From: Casuarina equisetifolia
Taxonomy: Eukaryota; Streptophyta; Magnoliopsida; Fagales; Casuarinaceae
Direction of reading: 5' to 3'
Length of the DNA stretch: 64,000 nt
Assembly: GCA_028551475.1 (NCBI GenBank)
Contig: CM052360.1
Location: forward strand, 1,600,501 to 1,664,500
The translations under genes and the position numbers were made by a program. The notes beneath the pieces are model-generated. The model was not told the origin of the DNA. It made no database searches and was given only the letters and a program-made list of their open reading frames with translations. Shown one piece after another: positions 28,467 through 38,221 of this stretch (within the stretch, counting starts at the first letter, position 1; every line of letters begins with the position of its first letter).

Positions 28467-29210
28467 ATTCCCGTAGCTCACGAACCAATTCAACAAACCA
28501 TGATCCAAATCTACACCAAGAACCAAAGGCAATTCAACAAATCACACATAAATCTTCCGAAATCAGAGTAACCCAAATTCACCTGATTACAAATTGCTCC
28601 TCTTTTCTCAGAAATGAATCTTTTCTGCATGTTCTCGATCACAATTCACACTCGCAGGATCGATGATCTCGAACATCTTTTCTTTTCTTATGTTTAAAAC
28701 AAACTTTCAAGAAAATGAAAAAGGAGACAAAAAACGAAGAGTTCTAATACCTTTTGAGGCGTAGCAGGACGTCGGCGCCGGAGCTGCTCGTTCTGATTCT
28801 GGCGTTCCCATCGCGCAGGCGACGGGACCAAACTGCAGCAAAGAGACGCCGGTCGGATGCGCACATGCAACTGGGCAGTAAATTTCTTTTTCTTAATTTC
28901 CTTATTCATTTCTTCCCTGAAAAAAGATGAGCGGAGTAGCGTCAGCCTCCGTGACAACCAGAACAAGGTTTCATGAGGGGTAGGAAAATATAAAAAAATA
29001 TAAAAGGAAAATCATTTGTTCTTAAACACATTCCTTTTTTTTTTTTTTTTGTGATGCATCAATTATGGGAAAAAAAACACTGGGCTTTTGTTCTGGAAAG
29101 TGCTGACCCAAGGTAATTATGAGATCTAGTTGTGCTTGTATAGCCCAAATCAGAAAGAAAAATAGAAAAACAAAATGAGATTAAGGAACTAAATAATTTG
29201 TTATCTTGGA
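28467..29210 (-). promoter_or_regulatory. Duplicated SEC24 5' leader and promoter, no SEC24 coding part
   Basis: Base-by-base similarity to 17695-18470 runs from AGCTCACGANCCAATTCAAC through the GC-rich leader (GACGTCGGCGCCGGAGCTGC is present in both) and beyond into the upstream region. The leader donor is kept (AAAAG then GTATTAG). The homology stops within the SEC24 leader just before the start codon and is replaced by the SERINC fragment. If still active, this copy would drive a transcript leftward through 28466-28260. Confidence 0.8.
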
Positions 29211-30010
29211 TTGAAATGAAGATTTTTACATTTTTTTTAGTTAAGTAAAAGAGTTTTGGAAGTATTAATTGTCGAATCTAAAACCTAAGTTTTAGGTAAT
29301 TAGTAATCAATTATTCACATGTAAATAGTATCATATATTATTAATATCTTAATATGATGTCTTTTGTATAAATTCAAGTTTCAATCTTTCTTAATGATTA
29401 GTTTTAAAGAAAAAAATTGAACCTCTATTTTACACATCAAAGTTTAAGATCAAGTATAACATTTTTGACATGGATTGAGTTTCAGTAATTTGTGGGTTAT
29501 TGTTCTATCACTTTATGGGATTTGGTTTGATTGATTTCCAAGGCTATAGGAGATGACATAGTGGGTGGACTTTCGGTTTGGCTATAATGGTAGTCATACG
29601 GCCCTTTTTTTTCTTTTTTTTTTCTTCTTCTTTCTTTCTTTCTAAAGAGTGATTGAAAGGGGTTGGGTTCATTATCGTATGTTGAAATGAGAGTTTTAGC
29701 TTACATTGAAGATGACATTTTTAATCATGTTTGTTAAATAACAGTCATTTTGCTTCGTTACTAGTTCAGCTTGATATTCTTCTGGTATGCTCAAATGTTT
29801 TTTAATCTTAAAAATCAATTTTAAAAGAGAATAATTAAATTCTCAGGTTCAAATGCAACATGAATAATTTTTATAATATAAATCTCATTGTTTATTATCT
29901 AGTCCATATTTGGTGTGAACAAGCATGCTAAAATAATGTTTTTCATACTTTATTATTATATTGACCTAATGTCAATATAGTTAATGTCATAAGTGTTCCA
30001 TGGGTACGGT
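29211..30010. other. AT-rich intergenic DNA, duplicate of about 18480-19620
   Basis: No gene is seen. The region upstream of the copied SEC24 leader remains alignable to its counterpart, with a CT-rich insertion near 29605-29645. Confidence 0.6.
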
Positions 30011-30099
30011 TCAGCTGAACCTGCAACAAAGAAAATAAAGTAGAAAACAAGAACACAATACATTTTCCTCTTATTTTGGAGAAACTGTAAATACAACTT

Positions 30100-30515
30100 C
30101 CATTCATCTCTTTGTTCCCTTATCCCACTAAATCAGAGCCGACCAAGGAATTATTTGAAGAAAGTCGGAATAGGGATAAACTTGAACCTCAAGAGCATCA
30201 CTGGCGTCGAAATCGACATCTTTTACAGTCCATTCTATCCCACCCGTGGCCTTGGTACAATCTGGCCGACCATCTGGAGTGGTAAAAGACTCTCCTCAAA
30301 GTTATCATCTTTGCAGTAGACTTTTGGCTTGTATGAAGTGACATGGGCATGTGGGTACTCGAAGCCTTATGCTGCTGCCATTTCTGACTCTCAGCTCCAC
30401 AATTGTAACATTGTTGGACTCCAAGAACTTGATGCCCTTTCGGAAAGGGTGCTTTGCCAGAGATGAAGCGGCCCTTATTAGGTTAGGTTTTCGCAGAGAG
30501 AAGGGAAGAAGGAAA
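30100..30515 (-). pseudogene. PnsB2-like gene remnant, copy 3 (longest)
   Basis: On the minus strand, frames read FSLRKPNLIRAASS, KGIKFLESNNVTIVELRVR and NGSSIRLR, then after a small frameshift HVTSYKPKVYCKDDNFEES, and further on GGIEWTVKDVDFDASDALEV before a stop. This is the N-terminal region of a PnsB2/NDF2-type protein (a chloroplast NADH dehydrogenase-like complex subunit with a mutarotase-like fold) with internal deletions. It extends further than copies 1 and 2, which helps identify them. The coding sequence is broken and lacks the later exons. Confidence 0.55.
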
Positions 30516-31090
30516 CTTTTAACAGCTTCAACCCATGAATCGTCTGCTTGCCTCATCCATATACTCCAAATGTTTTGTTTGTTTATTTATGTTTTTTGCC
30601 TTATGCGATATACACACATGACTTTGTGTTTGTTTGTCTGAGTTAGAGAAATCAACCTCCTACACAACTAAACCAATTGCCACTAAACCTTCAAATTTCT
30701 GTACTTATCACTTGATTAAACCTTTTGCTAATATCCACGACCAAACTTATGGTAGATTAAAAGAAATGAAGATAATTGTTTTAATATTCTAGTGGAAGTA
30801 CTCCATTAACCAATATTGATTATTCTTCTTTCTAACATAAAATATGAAGGAGAAAAAACAAATCAACAACAAAAAGAGCTAATCAAGAATGAAATACTAG
30901 GATAATTATTGAAATTATAACCAAAGTATAACAATTTCTCTCCCAATCCCGATGTTTCCCACCATAAATTTCTGTTTACATAAGTTGTCGTGCTACTTTT
31001 TCTTTTGTTGTGAAGCAGAGTCTTTGCATTCTCATTTTGAACATAATCCAATCCTTGGCCTACCCAATACTATGGTGTGGCTTCCCCACT
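30516..31090. other. Intergenic DNA 3' of DC1 gene 3
   Basis: No gene is seen. This is a shortened relative of 19976-20870 and includes the DC1-3 3' flank. Confidence 0.6.
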
Positions 31091-33031
31091 TCAGTTACTT
31101 ATTCTCCATGAACAATCGAAGTACTGTGAAAAATGGACACTCCATTTGCACTGAGAGCATTCTGCGGCCAGGCCATCAAGGAAAGGCTCGTGGCAACCAT
31201 CACAATTAGGGGAGGAGTCAACCCTTGTTTGAACAAGATTGAGAGGGTGCTTATGATAATAACTCTTATAAACACTTCCAACCTTGATATATTGATATCT
31301 TCCACGAACACATTCAATGTGAGTAGAAAAGTTGCATTTTAAACAATAATAGAACCAACATTTTGGATCTCTCTCTTTTTCACAAATCAAGCAGTAGTAT
31401 TTTTTGCACTTGTCTTCAACAACATAGGTGAGTGCAAGGGGATGTTCGTCATGTTCATGTTTAACATGAAGTGGAAGAGTTATACAACCATAGCATAATG
31501 CGTAATCGCAATCAATGCATAGAAAGTAGCTCTGTCGACCACAAGCATTGCAATGTTTTTCAGACGTTATGGCAAGGAAGAGAGAGTGTTGGTGATTGGG
31601 ATGTGTCAGGGTTTGCGGAATTGAACAACAATGAATGTCGAAGGAAATCCAACAGTGTATACAACAGTAGGCGAAGCCATTGCACAAACGGTTACAAGCA
31701 TCACAAGCGAATATTCCATTGGGGAAAAGTGCTTGAGAAAAGAGAGTGAGATTGTGATGATGTAGTGGGTGTCGCTTCTCTTTTGGCAATATAGCACATG
31801 CAGAATGAAGAAAGAAATTACATTCTACGCAATGGTGAAATGGTGGAGTCCCAATAAATTGCATACAGACATCACAAATTTTATCATCTCCAAGTTGCTC
31901 GTTACTGAGAATTAGATCATGTGGATGGATCTCTGCTAAGGGCATTTCTTCCACACCATGGGTTACCAAAGCCACAAACTCTTCAGTTTCATCTCTAAGC
32001 CAAAATTTGTCTGTGCAATGCAAATCTGCGATGAAATCACATACCTGACAATAGTAGGCTGCATAATCGGCATTCACCCTTTTTCTACAGATGTTACAGG
32101 AGAGATTGTGGGAATCCTTAAGTTGACGAAGAGGAAAGGCGAGAGAGAGGGAGTGTTCGTGGGTTGAAATGCTGACGGCGTGTGAAAACCCACTACATCG
32201 GCTATGGACGAAGAGTCGACAAGTGGTACATTGAGAAGCGAAGTCCTTGCCTTCCGTGCCACAAACTTGGCAAGTGAAGTGGAAGTTTCCGCTGATAGGA
32301 ATGAATGCATGTGGTTGGCAATCATAGGGATTACCAACTCGCCAACTATTAGCACATGTGACATGAAGGACGAATTCATGTGCAACATTGCTGTAATAGA
32401 CGCCATTGATGCACCTTTTACCGCAAATGTGACAACGAGGGACATCCAGCCCACGTGTTATTCGCTTGGTTTCCGTCATAGCCAGACGCATGGCAAGGGT
32501 GTCATTTGGGTCATATAATGGATGTTGTGTGAGGCGAGGGAAGTGGGCGCATGATTTGTGGAATAGCAAAGGGCAGTGAGAGTCAGAGCACTTGTATGCG
32601 CGACCCACTAACAGTGGCTCATTGCACGCGAAGCACACAACTTGCTTTTTCTCATCATCATATCGCACCTTTCCTTCTTCTTCTTCTTCGTTTTCGTTGA
32701 TCAACCCATGTCCTGGGCCGCAATGAAGAATAAGGCTTTGGAGGTATTCATCCACCTCTAGGAAGACGTCTTTGTCCGGTTCGCACATAAATTCTACCTG
32801 GAGGCATGATATGTGAATGAGAAGGCCGCAATAGAAGTAAGGGTCACATTTGAAAGCGGGAGGAAGTAATATCGGCTTCTGGCACACTGGACATGCAACT
32901 TGCTCTCTCCCATCATTTTCCACCTTTTCTACCATTATCGTTACCCGGTGACTACATTGTAGGGACTCTCTTCGCTTGTTGTAGAACTGCATCTTTCTAA
33001 AGGTCTCTCGGATAAAGAGCTCAATCTCCAT
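31091..33031 (-). CDS. DC1 (C1-like) Cys/His-rich protein, copy 3
   Basis: Intronless, about 646 residues from ATG 33031 (MEIELFIRE). It has the same series of CxxC/His modules as copies 1 and 2, with an extra Glu-rich stretch (NENEEEEEG) before the second module. The last residues differ: it ends CSWRISN, where the related copy 4 reads on through CGA to EGTP. A CGA-to-TGA change removes about seven C-terminal residues, all beyond the last cysteine pair, so this is probably tolerated. An open frame extends upstream to 33133 but corresponds to leader in the other copies. Confidence 0.86.
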   Translation of the reverse strand: MEIELFIRETFRKMQFYNKRRESLQCSHRVTIMVEKVENDGREQVACPVCQKPILLPPAFKCDPYFYCGLLIHISCLQVEFMCEPDKDVFLEVDEYLQSLILHCGPGHGLINENEEEEEGKVRYDDEKKQVVCFACNEPLLVGRAYKCSDSHCPLLFHKSCAHFPRLTQHPLYDPNDTLAMRLAMTETKRITRGLDVPRCHICGKRCINGVYYSNVAHEFVLHVTCANSWRVGNPYDCQPHAFIPISGNFHFTCQVCGTEGKDFASQCTTCRLFVHSRCSGFSHAVSISTHEHSLSLAFPLRQLKDSHNLSCNICRKRVNADYAAYYCQVCDFIADLHCTDKFWLRDETEEFVALVTHGVEEMPLAEIHPHDLILSNEQLGDDKICDVCMQFIGTPPFHHCVECNFFLHSACAILPKEKRHPLHHHNLTLFSQALFPNGIFACDACNRLCNGFAYCCIHCWISFDIHCCSIPQTLTHPNHQHSLFLAITSEKHCNACGRQSYFLCIDCDYALCYGCITLPLHVKHEHDEHPLALTYVVEDKCKKYYCLICEKERDPKCWFYYCLKCNFSTHIECVRGRYQYIKVGSVYKSYYHKHPLNLVQTRVDSSPNCDGCHEPFLDGLAAECSQCKWSVHFSQYFDCSWRISN

Positions 33032-33204
33032 CTTCTCTCTCTGTATCTCTCTCAAGGACACGCGCACACAAGGGAGAAGAGGGTGGTATTGTGCAAACTC
33101 TGTGGGAGCACACTCCTTCTTAAGTACCAACAAATTCCAGAAACCCTATCCTCTAAGCCAACCACATTGTCTTTTTATTCTTCTGCCACACGCTACACTT
33201 GTTC

Positions 33205-33625
33205 TTCCACTTCATCCCAACTAAGTTGAAGGAGAACAAAGCAAAATGCTTGCACTTTGCCCAATTGTTCTACTTTGTCGCAAAAAACTTCAAGTAGAAA
33301 CAAGCAAAATACCATACTCTTTGCCCAATTTTATTGCTTCGTACTAAATAGCTTCAAGGATACAAAAAAGAAAAGACAACCGCTTTTGCAATGGACAAAT
33401 TCCACTTCTTCCTCCCAAGCAACTTTGAGAAGAAAAATGCAAACCACTTGCATTATTTTTAATTCCAATAGTTTGTGCTTAGCAACTTTTAAAAGGAGAA
33501 AAAGGCTAAAGATTTCCTATCCTAGAAAAAAAAAAAAAACTGTACTACCAAAATGCCATTTTTGGCAATTTCAAACATTCACAATTCATCCAAAATTTCA
33601 ATGTTCATATAAGATAATATATTAA
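33205..33625. repeat. A-rich repeat module upstream of DC1 gene 3
   Basis: Units restart near 33219, 33288, 33351, 33417 and 33480, about 65 bp apart, with the AACTTNAAGNAGAAANAAGC core. This is the clearest place to see the period. Confidence 0.75.
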
Positions 33626-34090
33626 CAAAGGACTTTCTCATATGAATAAAACACCTCCAATTTTCTATATAAAAGAAGCTCTCACTTATGAGGTGGGTAT
33701 CCATAAAATTCTCACTTATCAAGTGAAAATGGTGAGTTGCCAATTACTATCTTTCTTCAAGCATCACGTTTTAGTATTTCAAAGGGGACTAACACGGCTT
33801 ATGTTAGCCAATCAACACGAATACTACTTGGAAGCGTCGACAAAATCATTCCAGAGCCCCCGCACCTCACACAAAACGATATGTCTCCGCTTTTCACGTC
33901 GTTGTGCATATAGAAGCAATATGAAAACAATTGCTTTTGCTGTAACAGCTTGGAAATTGTCTCTTCTTTTGACCACTTTTGCACAATGTGGACCTTTGTT
34001 GAAAGGACTTCTAAACCTTGGGATTATTTTGGTACTCTGGAATGGAATTGGGGCCCTTTGAAAACTATGCTAGACAATGAGATATACTTT
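33626..34090. repeat. Duplicated segment between A-rich modules
   Basis: This segment matches 35825-36090 (CTATATAAAAGAA, CTCTCACTTATGAGGTGGGTAT and TATGTTAGCCAATC phrases are shared). An open frame of 139 codons crosses it but is not maintained in the other copy and has no recognisable domain, so no gene is called. Confidence 0.55.
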
Positions 34091-34550
34091 TTCGATGGTG
34101 GAAATATCGTAAGCTCTTCTCCCATTTTCATTGCTTCATAACAAACAGCTTCGAGGATACAAAAGAGAAAAGACAACCACTTTGCAATGTCAAATTCCAC
34201 TCCACCCTCTCAAGCAACTTGAAGAAGAAAAAAAGCAAATTTGCTTGCATTTTCTCAATGTTATTGGTTCGTGCTTAGCAATTTAAAAGAAAAAAGCTAA
34301 GGTTTGGAGTGATTCTACTTTTTACTATTTTATTCCAAATAACTTCAAGTAGAAAAAAGTAATAAGCAAAAATCAAAAGTTTTGTCGTTGATGGGTTTTC
34401 ATTCTTTGCACCAAACAATATCAAGAAGAAAATTGAACAATATTTAATCGGACTCCAATTCTTCATGCCAAATAACGTTTACTTGAAAAATAAAAAGAAC
34501 TTGTGATGGTAATGTAATATAATTTTGACTACTCTTTTCTTTTTGTTGTT
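34091..34550. repeat. Orphan A-rich repeat module
   Basis: A ~65-bp-unit module without an adjacent DC1 gene; units include GCAACTTGAAGAAGAAAAAAAGC near 34213. Confidence 0.65.
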
Positions 34551-34990
34551 TTAAAATTTGTTTTTCAACTCTTTTTCTTTAATTTTGCCTTCATATTTTG
34601 TAATATAAAAGAAAATTTTTTATCATGAGAAAGATATTGTAACCTACAATATTCATGATTCACGTTATATATGTGAGAACACTCTTATAAGAATGATATT
34701 TTTTGGCCCGTCTACTTTCTAACCGAAGTCTTGAATTACAAATTTGAAAAGCGTGGTCCTTTTAAGAGATAGGCCTTTAAATGGTTTCAAAATGGAAAAG
34801 TTATTGTTTTGACAGTGACAATTACTACCATCAATTACAAATTAAGGCCTATCATTAGATTCTATGCTTCTTATGGGAGGGGAAAAAAAAAAGTCAACAG
34901 AAACAAGAACTTAAATAGGTAGCAAGGAATAAATCTTAAACTTCTAAATTATAAAGACTAAAAAGATCTTAGATGCTCAATAAATCAGGC
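34551..34990. repeat. Module B, copy 2
   Basis: Contains GAGATAGGCC and AAGGCCTATCATTAGATTCTATGCTTCTTATGGG. A partial direct repeat of its end, GGCCTATCATTAGATTCTAA, follows at about 34988. Confidence 0.65.
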
Positions 34991-35019
34991 CTATCATTAG
35001 ATTCTAAGCTTCTTATGGG

Positions 35020-35625
35020 GCACATTCCTTTAGTAGCGAAGTCCAGAATCCTTGTCCTTTAAGGCAACTACATTGTCTTTTCATTCTTCTGCCGCAAGCA
35101 CTTATTCAACTTCATCCTAACTAAACTTGAGGGAGAACAAAGCAAGAACATTGCACTTTTACCCACTTAGGAACCTTCAACCAGAAAAAGGCAAAACACG
35201 CACTCTTTGCCCAATCTCATTGCTTTCTAGCAACTAGCTTTGAGAAAAAAAAATGACAATTGCTTTGCAATGGCCAAATTCCGCTTCTCCCTCCCAAGCA
35301 ACTTGAAGAAGAAAAAAGCAAACCCACTTGTATTTTCTCAATTCCACTTGTTTGTACTTACCAACATTAAAAAGAAGAAGGCTAAAGATTTGCAGTTGTA
35401 TTAAGAAATTTCAGACTGAAAAAATTAAAAGATTTGGAGTGATTTTATTTTGTACTATTTTATGCCAAATAAATTAAAATATAAAAAAGCAAAAGGTCAA
35501 AAGTTTTGCCATGGATGGAATTTTACTCTTCTTACCAAATAATATCAATGAGAAAATTGCCCAACATTTGGTTGTTGAAAAATAAGAAGAACTTGCGATG
35601 AAAGTATATTATAACTTTGATTATC
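35020..35625 (-). pseudogene. DC1 leader relic with A-rich module, gene body lost
   Basis: Sequence 35020-35130 matches the leader found upstream of the DC1 starts at 27560-27620 and 33110-33230 (GTCCTTTAAGGCA, CATTGTCTTTTCATTCTTCTGCC). It is followed by the usual A-rich module to about 35625. On its other side it joins module B directly, with no DC1 coding sequence. This points to a further DC1 copy whose body was deleted. Confidence 0.65.
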
Positions 35626-35759
35626 CTTTTCCTTCTATAACCTTAAAATTTTTTGTTTAGCTCATTTTCTTTACTTTTACCTTCATTTTCGGTAATATAG
35701 ATACTATTTTTTATCATGAGAAAGATACTATCCATTATAGACTTCATAGTTCATGTCAC

Positions 35760-36620
35760 AATTCATCCACAGCCTCTCTATTCAAACCATCTCTTATGAG
35801 ATAATATATTAGCAAAGGAGTTTCACAGATGAATAAATCTCTCTAAACTTTCTATATAAAAGAACCTCTCACTTATGAGGTGGGTATTCATAAACGCACC
35901 AAGTGTAAATGGCGAGCTTTTGAAGTGTTTCTTCAATCCTCACATTTTACTAATTCAAAGAGAAATAACATGGATTATGTTAGCCAATCGATGCAAATAC
36001 TGCATGGAAGCAACGACAAAATAATAAGCCATTTTTGGCAAATTAGGCACTTCGGAACGGGGTGGGGCCGCTTTTAAAACTTCTCTAGACAATGAGATAT
36101 CTTTTCGGAAGGATGGCAATATCCTAGGCTCTTTGCTCAATCTCATTGCTACGTACCAAGTTGCTTCGAGGAAACAAAAAAGAAAAGACAACCGCTTTTC
36201 AATGGCTAAATTCAATTTCTCTCTCACAAGCAACTTGAAGAAGAAAAAAGCAGAACTACTTGCATTTTCTCAATTTCACTGGTCTCACTTAAAGAAAGAA
36301 AGGTTAAAGATTTGGAGTTATGTGTAGAAACTTCTAACGGAAAAAGGAAAAAAAGAAAAGATTTGGAGTGATTTTACTTTATACTCTGTTTGTGTCAAGT
36401 AATTTTAAGTAGAAAAAAGCAAAAAGTAAAAGTTTTGTAGTGGATGAGTTTTCACTTTATACCAAAGAATATCAAGAAGAAAAATGCAGAATATTTTGTC
36501 GTTGGACTTCATTACTTCATGTCATGCAAGTTCTAGTTGAAAAATGAAAAGAATTTGTAATGGAAATGTAGTTTAATTTTGATTAGTTTTTTCATTTTAG
36601 AACTTTAAAATTTACTTTTA
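35760..36620. repeat. Duplicated segment plus orphan A-rich module
   Basis: 35760-36090 repeats the segment at 33590-33850. 36130-36600 is another ~65-bp-unit module (GCAACTTGAAGAAGAAAAAAGC near 36230). No gene is seen. Confidence 0.6.
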
Positions 36621-38221
36621 CCTTGTCCATCATAAGAAAAATAGAATGCCTTATAAAATTTGTGACTCATGTTAAAAATAAAAAGAATTTGTAATGCATT
36701 ACGTTTGATATGCCTTTCTTCTTTATTTATTAATTTTGGTCCTCTATAATATGTTATTTAGTAAGAATAATGAGTTTGGAGGTTTACCAGAAAGAGTAGG
36801 TGAACTCTTGATTACTCAATTTGCTCATTCTCTCTCTTTACTTGTAGCATCGTAGTAGCACGAAGTAGAATTCTTCTTTTATTTATTGAATGTTATTTTA
36901 TAAAACGTATGGTCTCTTAGATGGAAACTATGAGGAAATCAGGCTTCATAAGCTTCTATTTCGCCATTGGAGGAACATAATTAGCTATTTCAGGAAAACA
37001 GAAAAACACAAACAGCCATGGATGAAACGAAGGTTGATGGCAAAGGGTCAATGAGGATGATGGTGTTCCACTACAGAAGCCATGGCACTTGAAATAGAGC
37101 GAACCGAGGGAAGATAAGATGGGCACATGGGAGATACAGTAAGATGATCTGGGTGGTGCGTGGGCCTTGAGTTGAGGTCCAGGAACAGGTCAAGTTACAA
37201 GGACTGGACAGTGGAGTGCTCACGACACTGCAAAAGGCCTGTTGAGAGTGTGCGGGGGACGGGTAAGGACACTGCGATTGGTTGTAAGTGCCAAAGATCT
37301 GCTGGTTTAAAGCAACTCTGGTTTCGCCAGAGAGAAAAAGGAGCAAAAGACACAGCCATTCCATGCTATGAAAGAGTATTAATCTAAACCCTGTTATCTA
37401 TTTGACAATTAAAGCAAAAGGCAGTCTTCATAAACAAGTAATATGAAAGCATATAGACCCAAAACATACACATCCTGGTACCGACAACTCCACATCAAGC
37501 TAATGGCACTTTTGTCATCCAACAATCTTAGTTGCTACCCATGATGGCAGTTCGAAGAGCTTTCTTTCCCGAAACAAAGTCAACCATTCCGATGGTTGAA
37601 ATTTTGTAGCAAACACGTGATGATGGATGCATGATGGGCTCCTATGAAAGTGAACTACAGTATAACAATAATTAACATAAAAAGTTTGCAATAATAATAC
37701 AAACGCAACTAAAGCCTGGTTGAAGGTCACAATAATTTATCTATTCATTGGATCCTTTACATGAATATAACAAACAAGTTCTATTTTAAATGTAAACATA
37801 ATGTACAAAAAAGTCTTCTCATCTCCCACTAATACCTCCTTGCTTTTGTTAAGTTACAGCAATGATCAAATTATTATCAGAGAAGTAGCATTTGATGATA
37901 GAATATATAGATCAAGACAGCAAGCAGCAAAATCGCATGCCTTTGTTTAGAGTTCATTCCATCAAGAAAATGAAACACTACATAACAAGCAACCGTATCG
38001 TACCAAAAGTCCAGGACAGTTTGTACAGGTTCACCTACACGCAACTAAAAAGTTTGATACGTGCTCCAAACATTAAATATCGTACATTTCAACATATTAT
38101 TAATTCTTGTTTTCATAATTAGTCACCAGAGAAGCAGAAGTTTCAAGCCTCAAATTACCGTATTTCAATCGTAGATGCAACTCTGCTGGGGCGTGAAACC
38201 ACCGAAAAGATTCTGGTGCCG
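36621..38221. other. Intergenic DNA, no gene recognised
   Basis: The stretch is of mixed composition. A minus-strand frame near 37525-37615 ends in MVDFVSGKKALRTAIMGSN and looks like it could be a short 3' coding exon, but no upstream exons or family could be assigned. The GC-richer part at 37080-37360 has no convincing frame. Confidence 0.5.

Noticed and set aside
33642..34061. 139-codon plus-strand frame between repeat modules
   Set aside because: The duplicated relative at 35825-36090 does not preserve it and no family was recognised.
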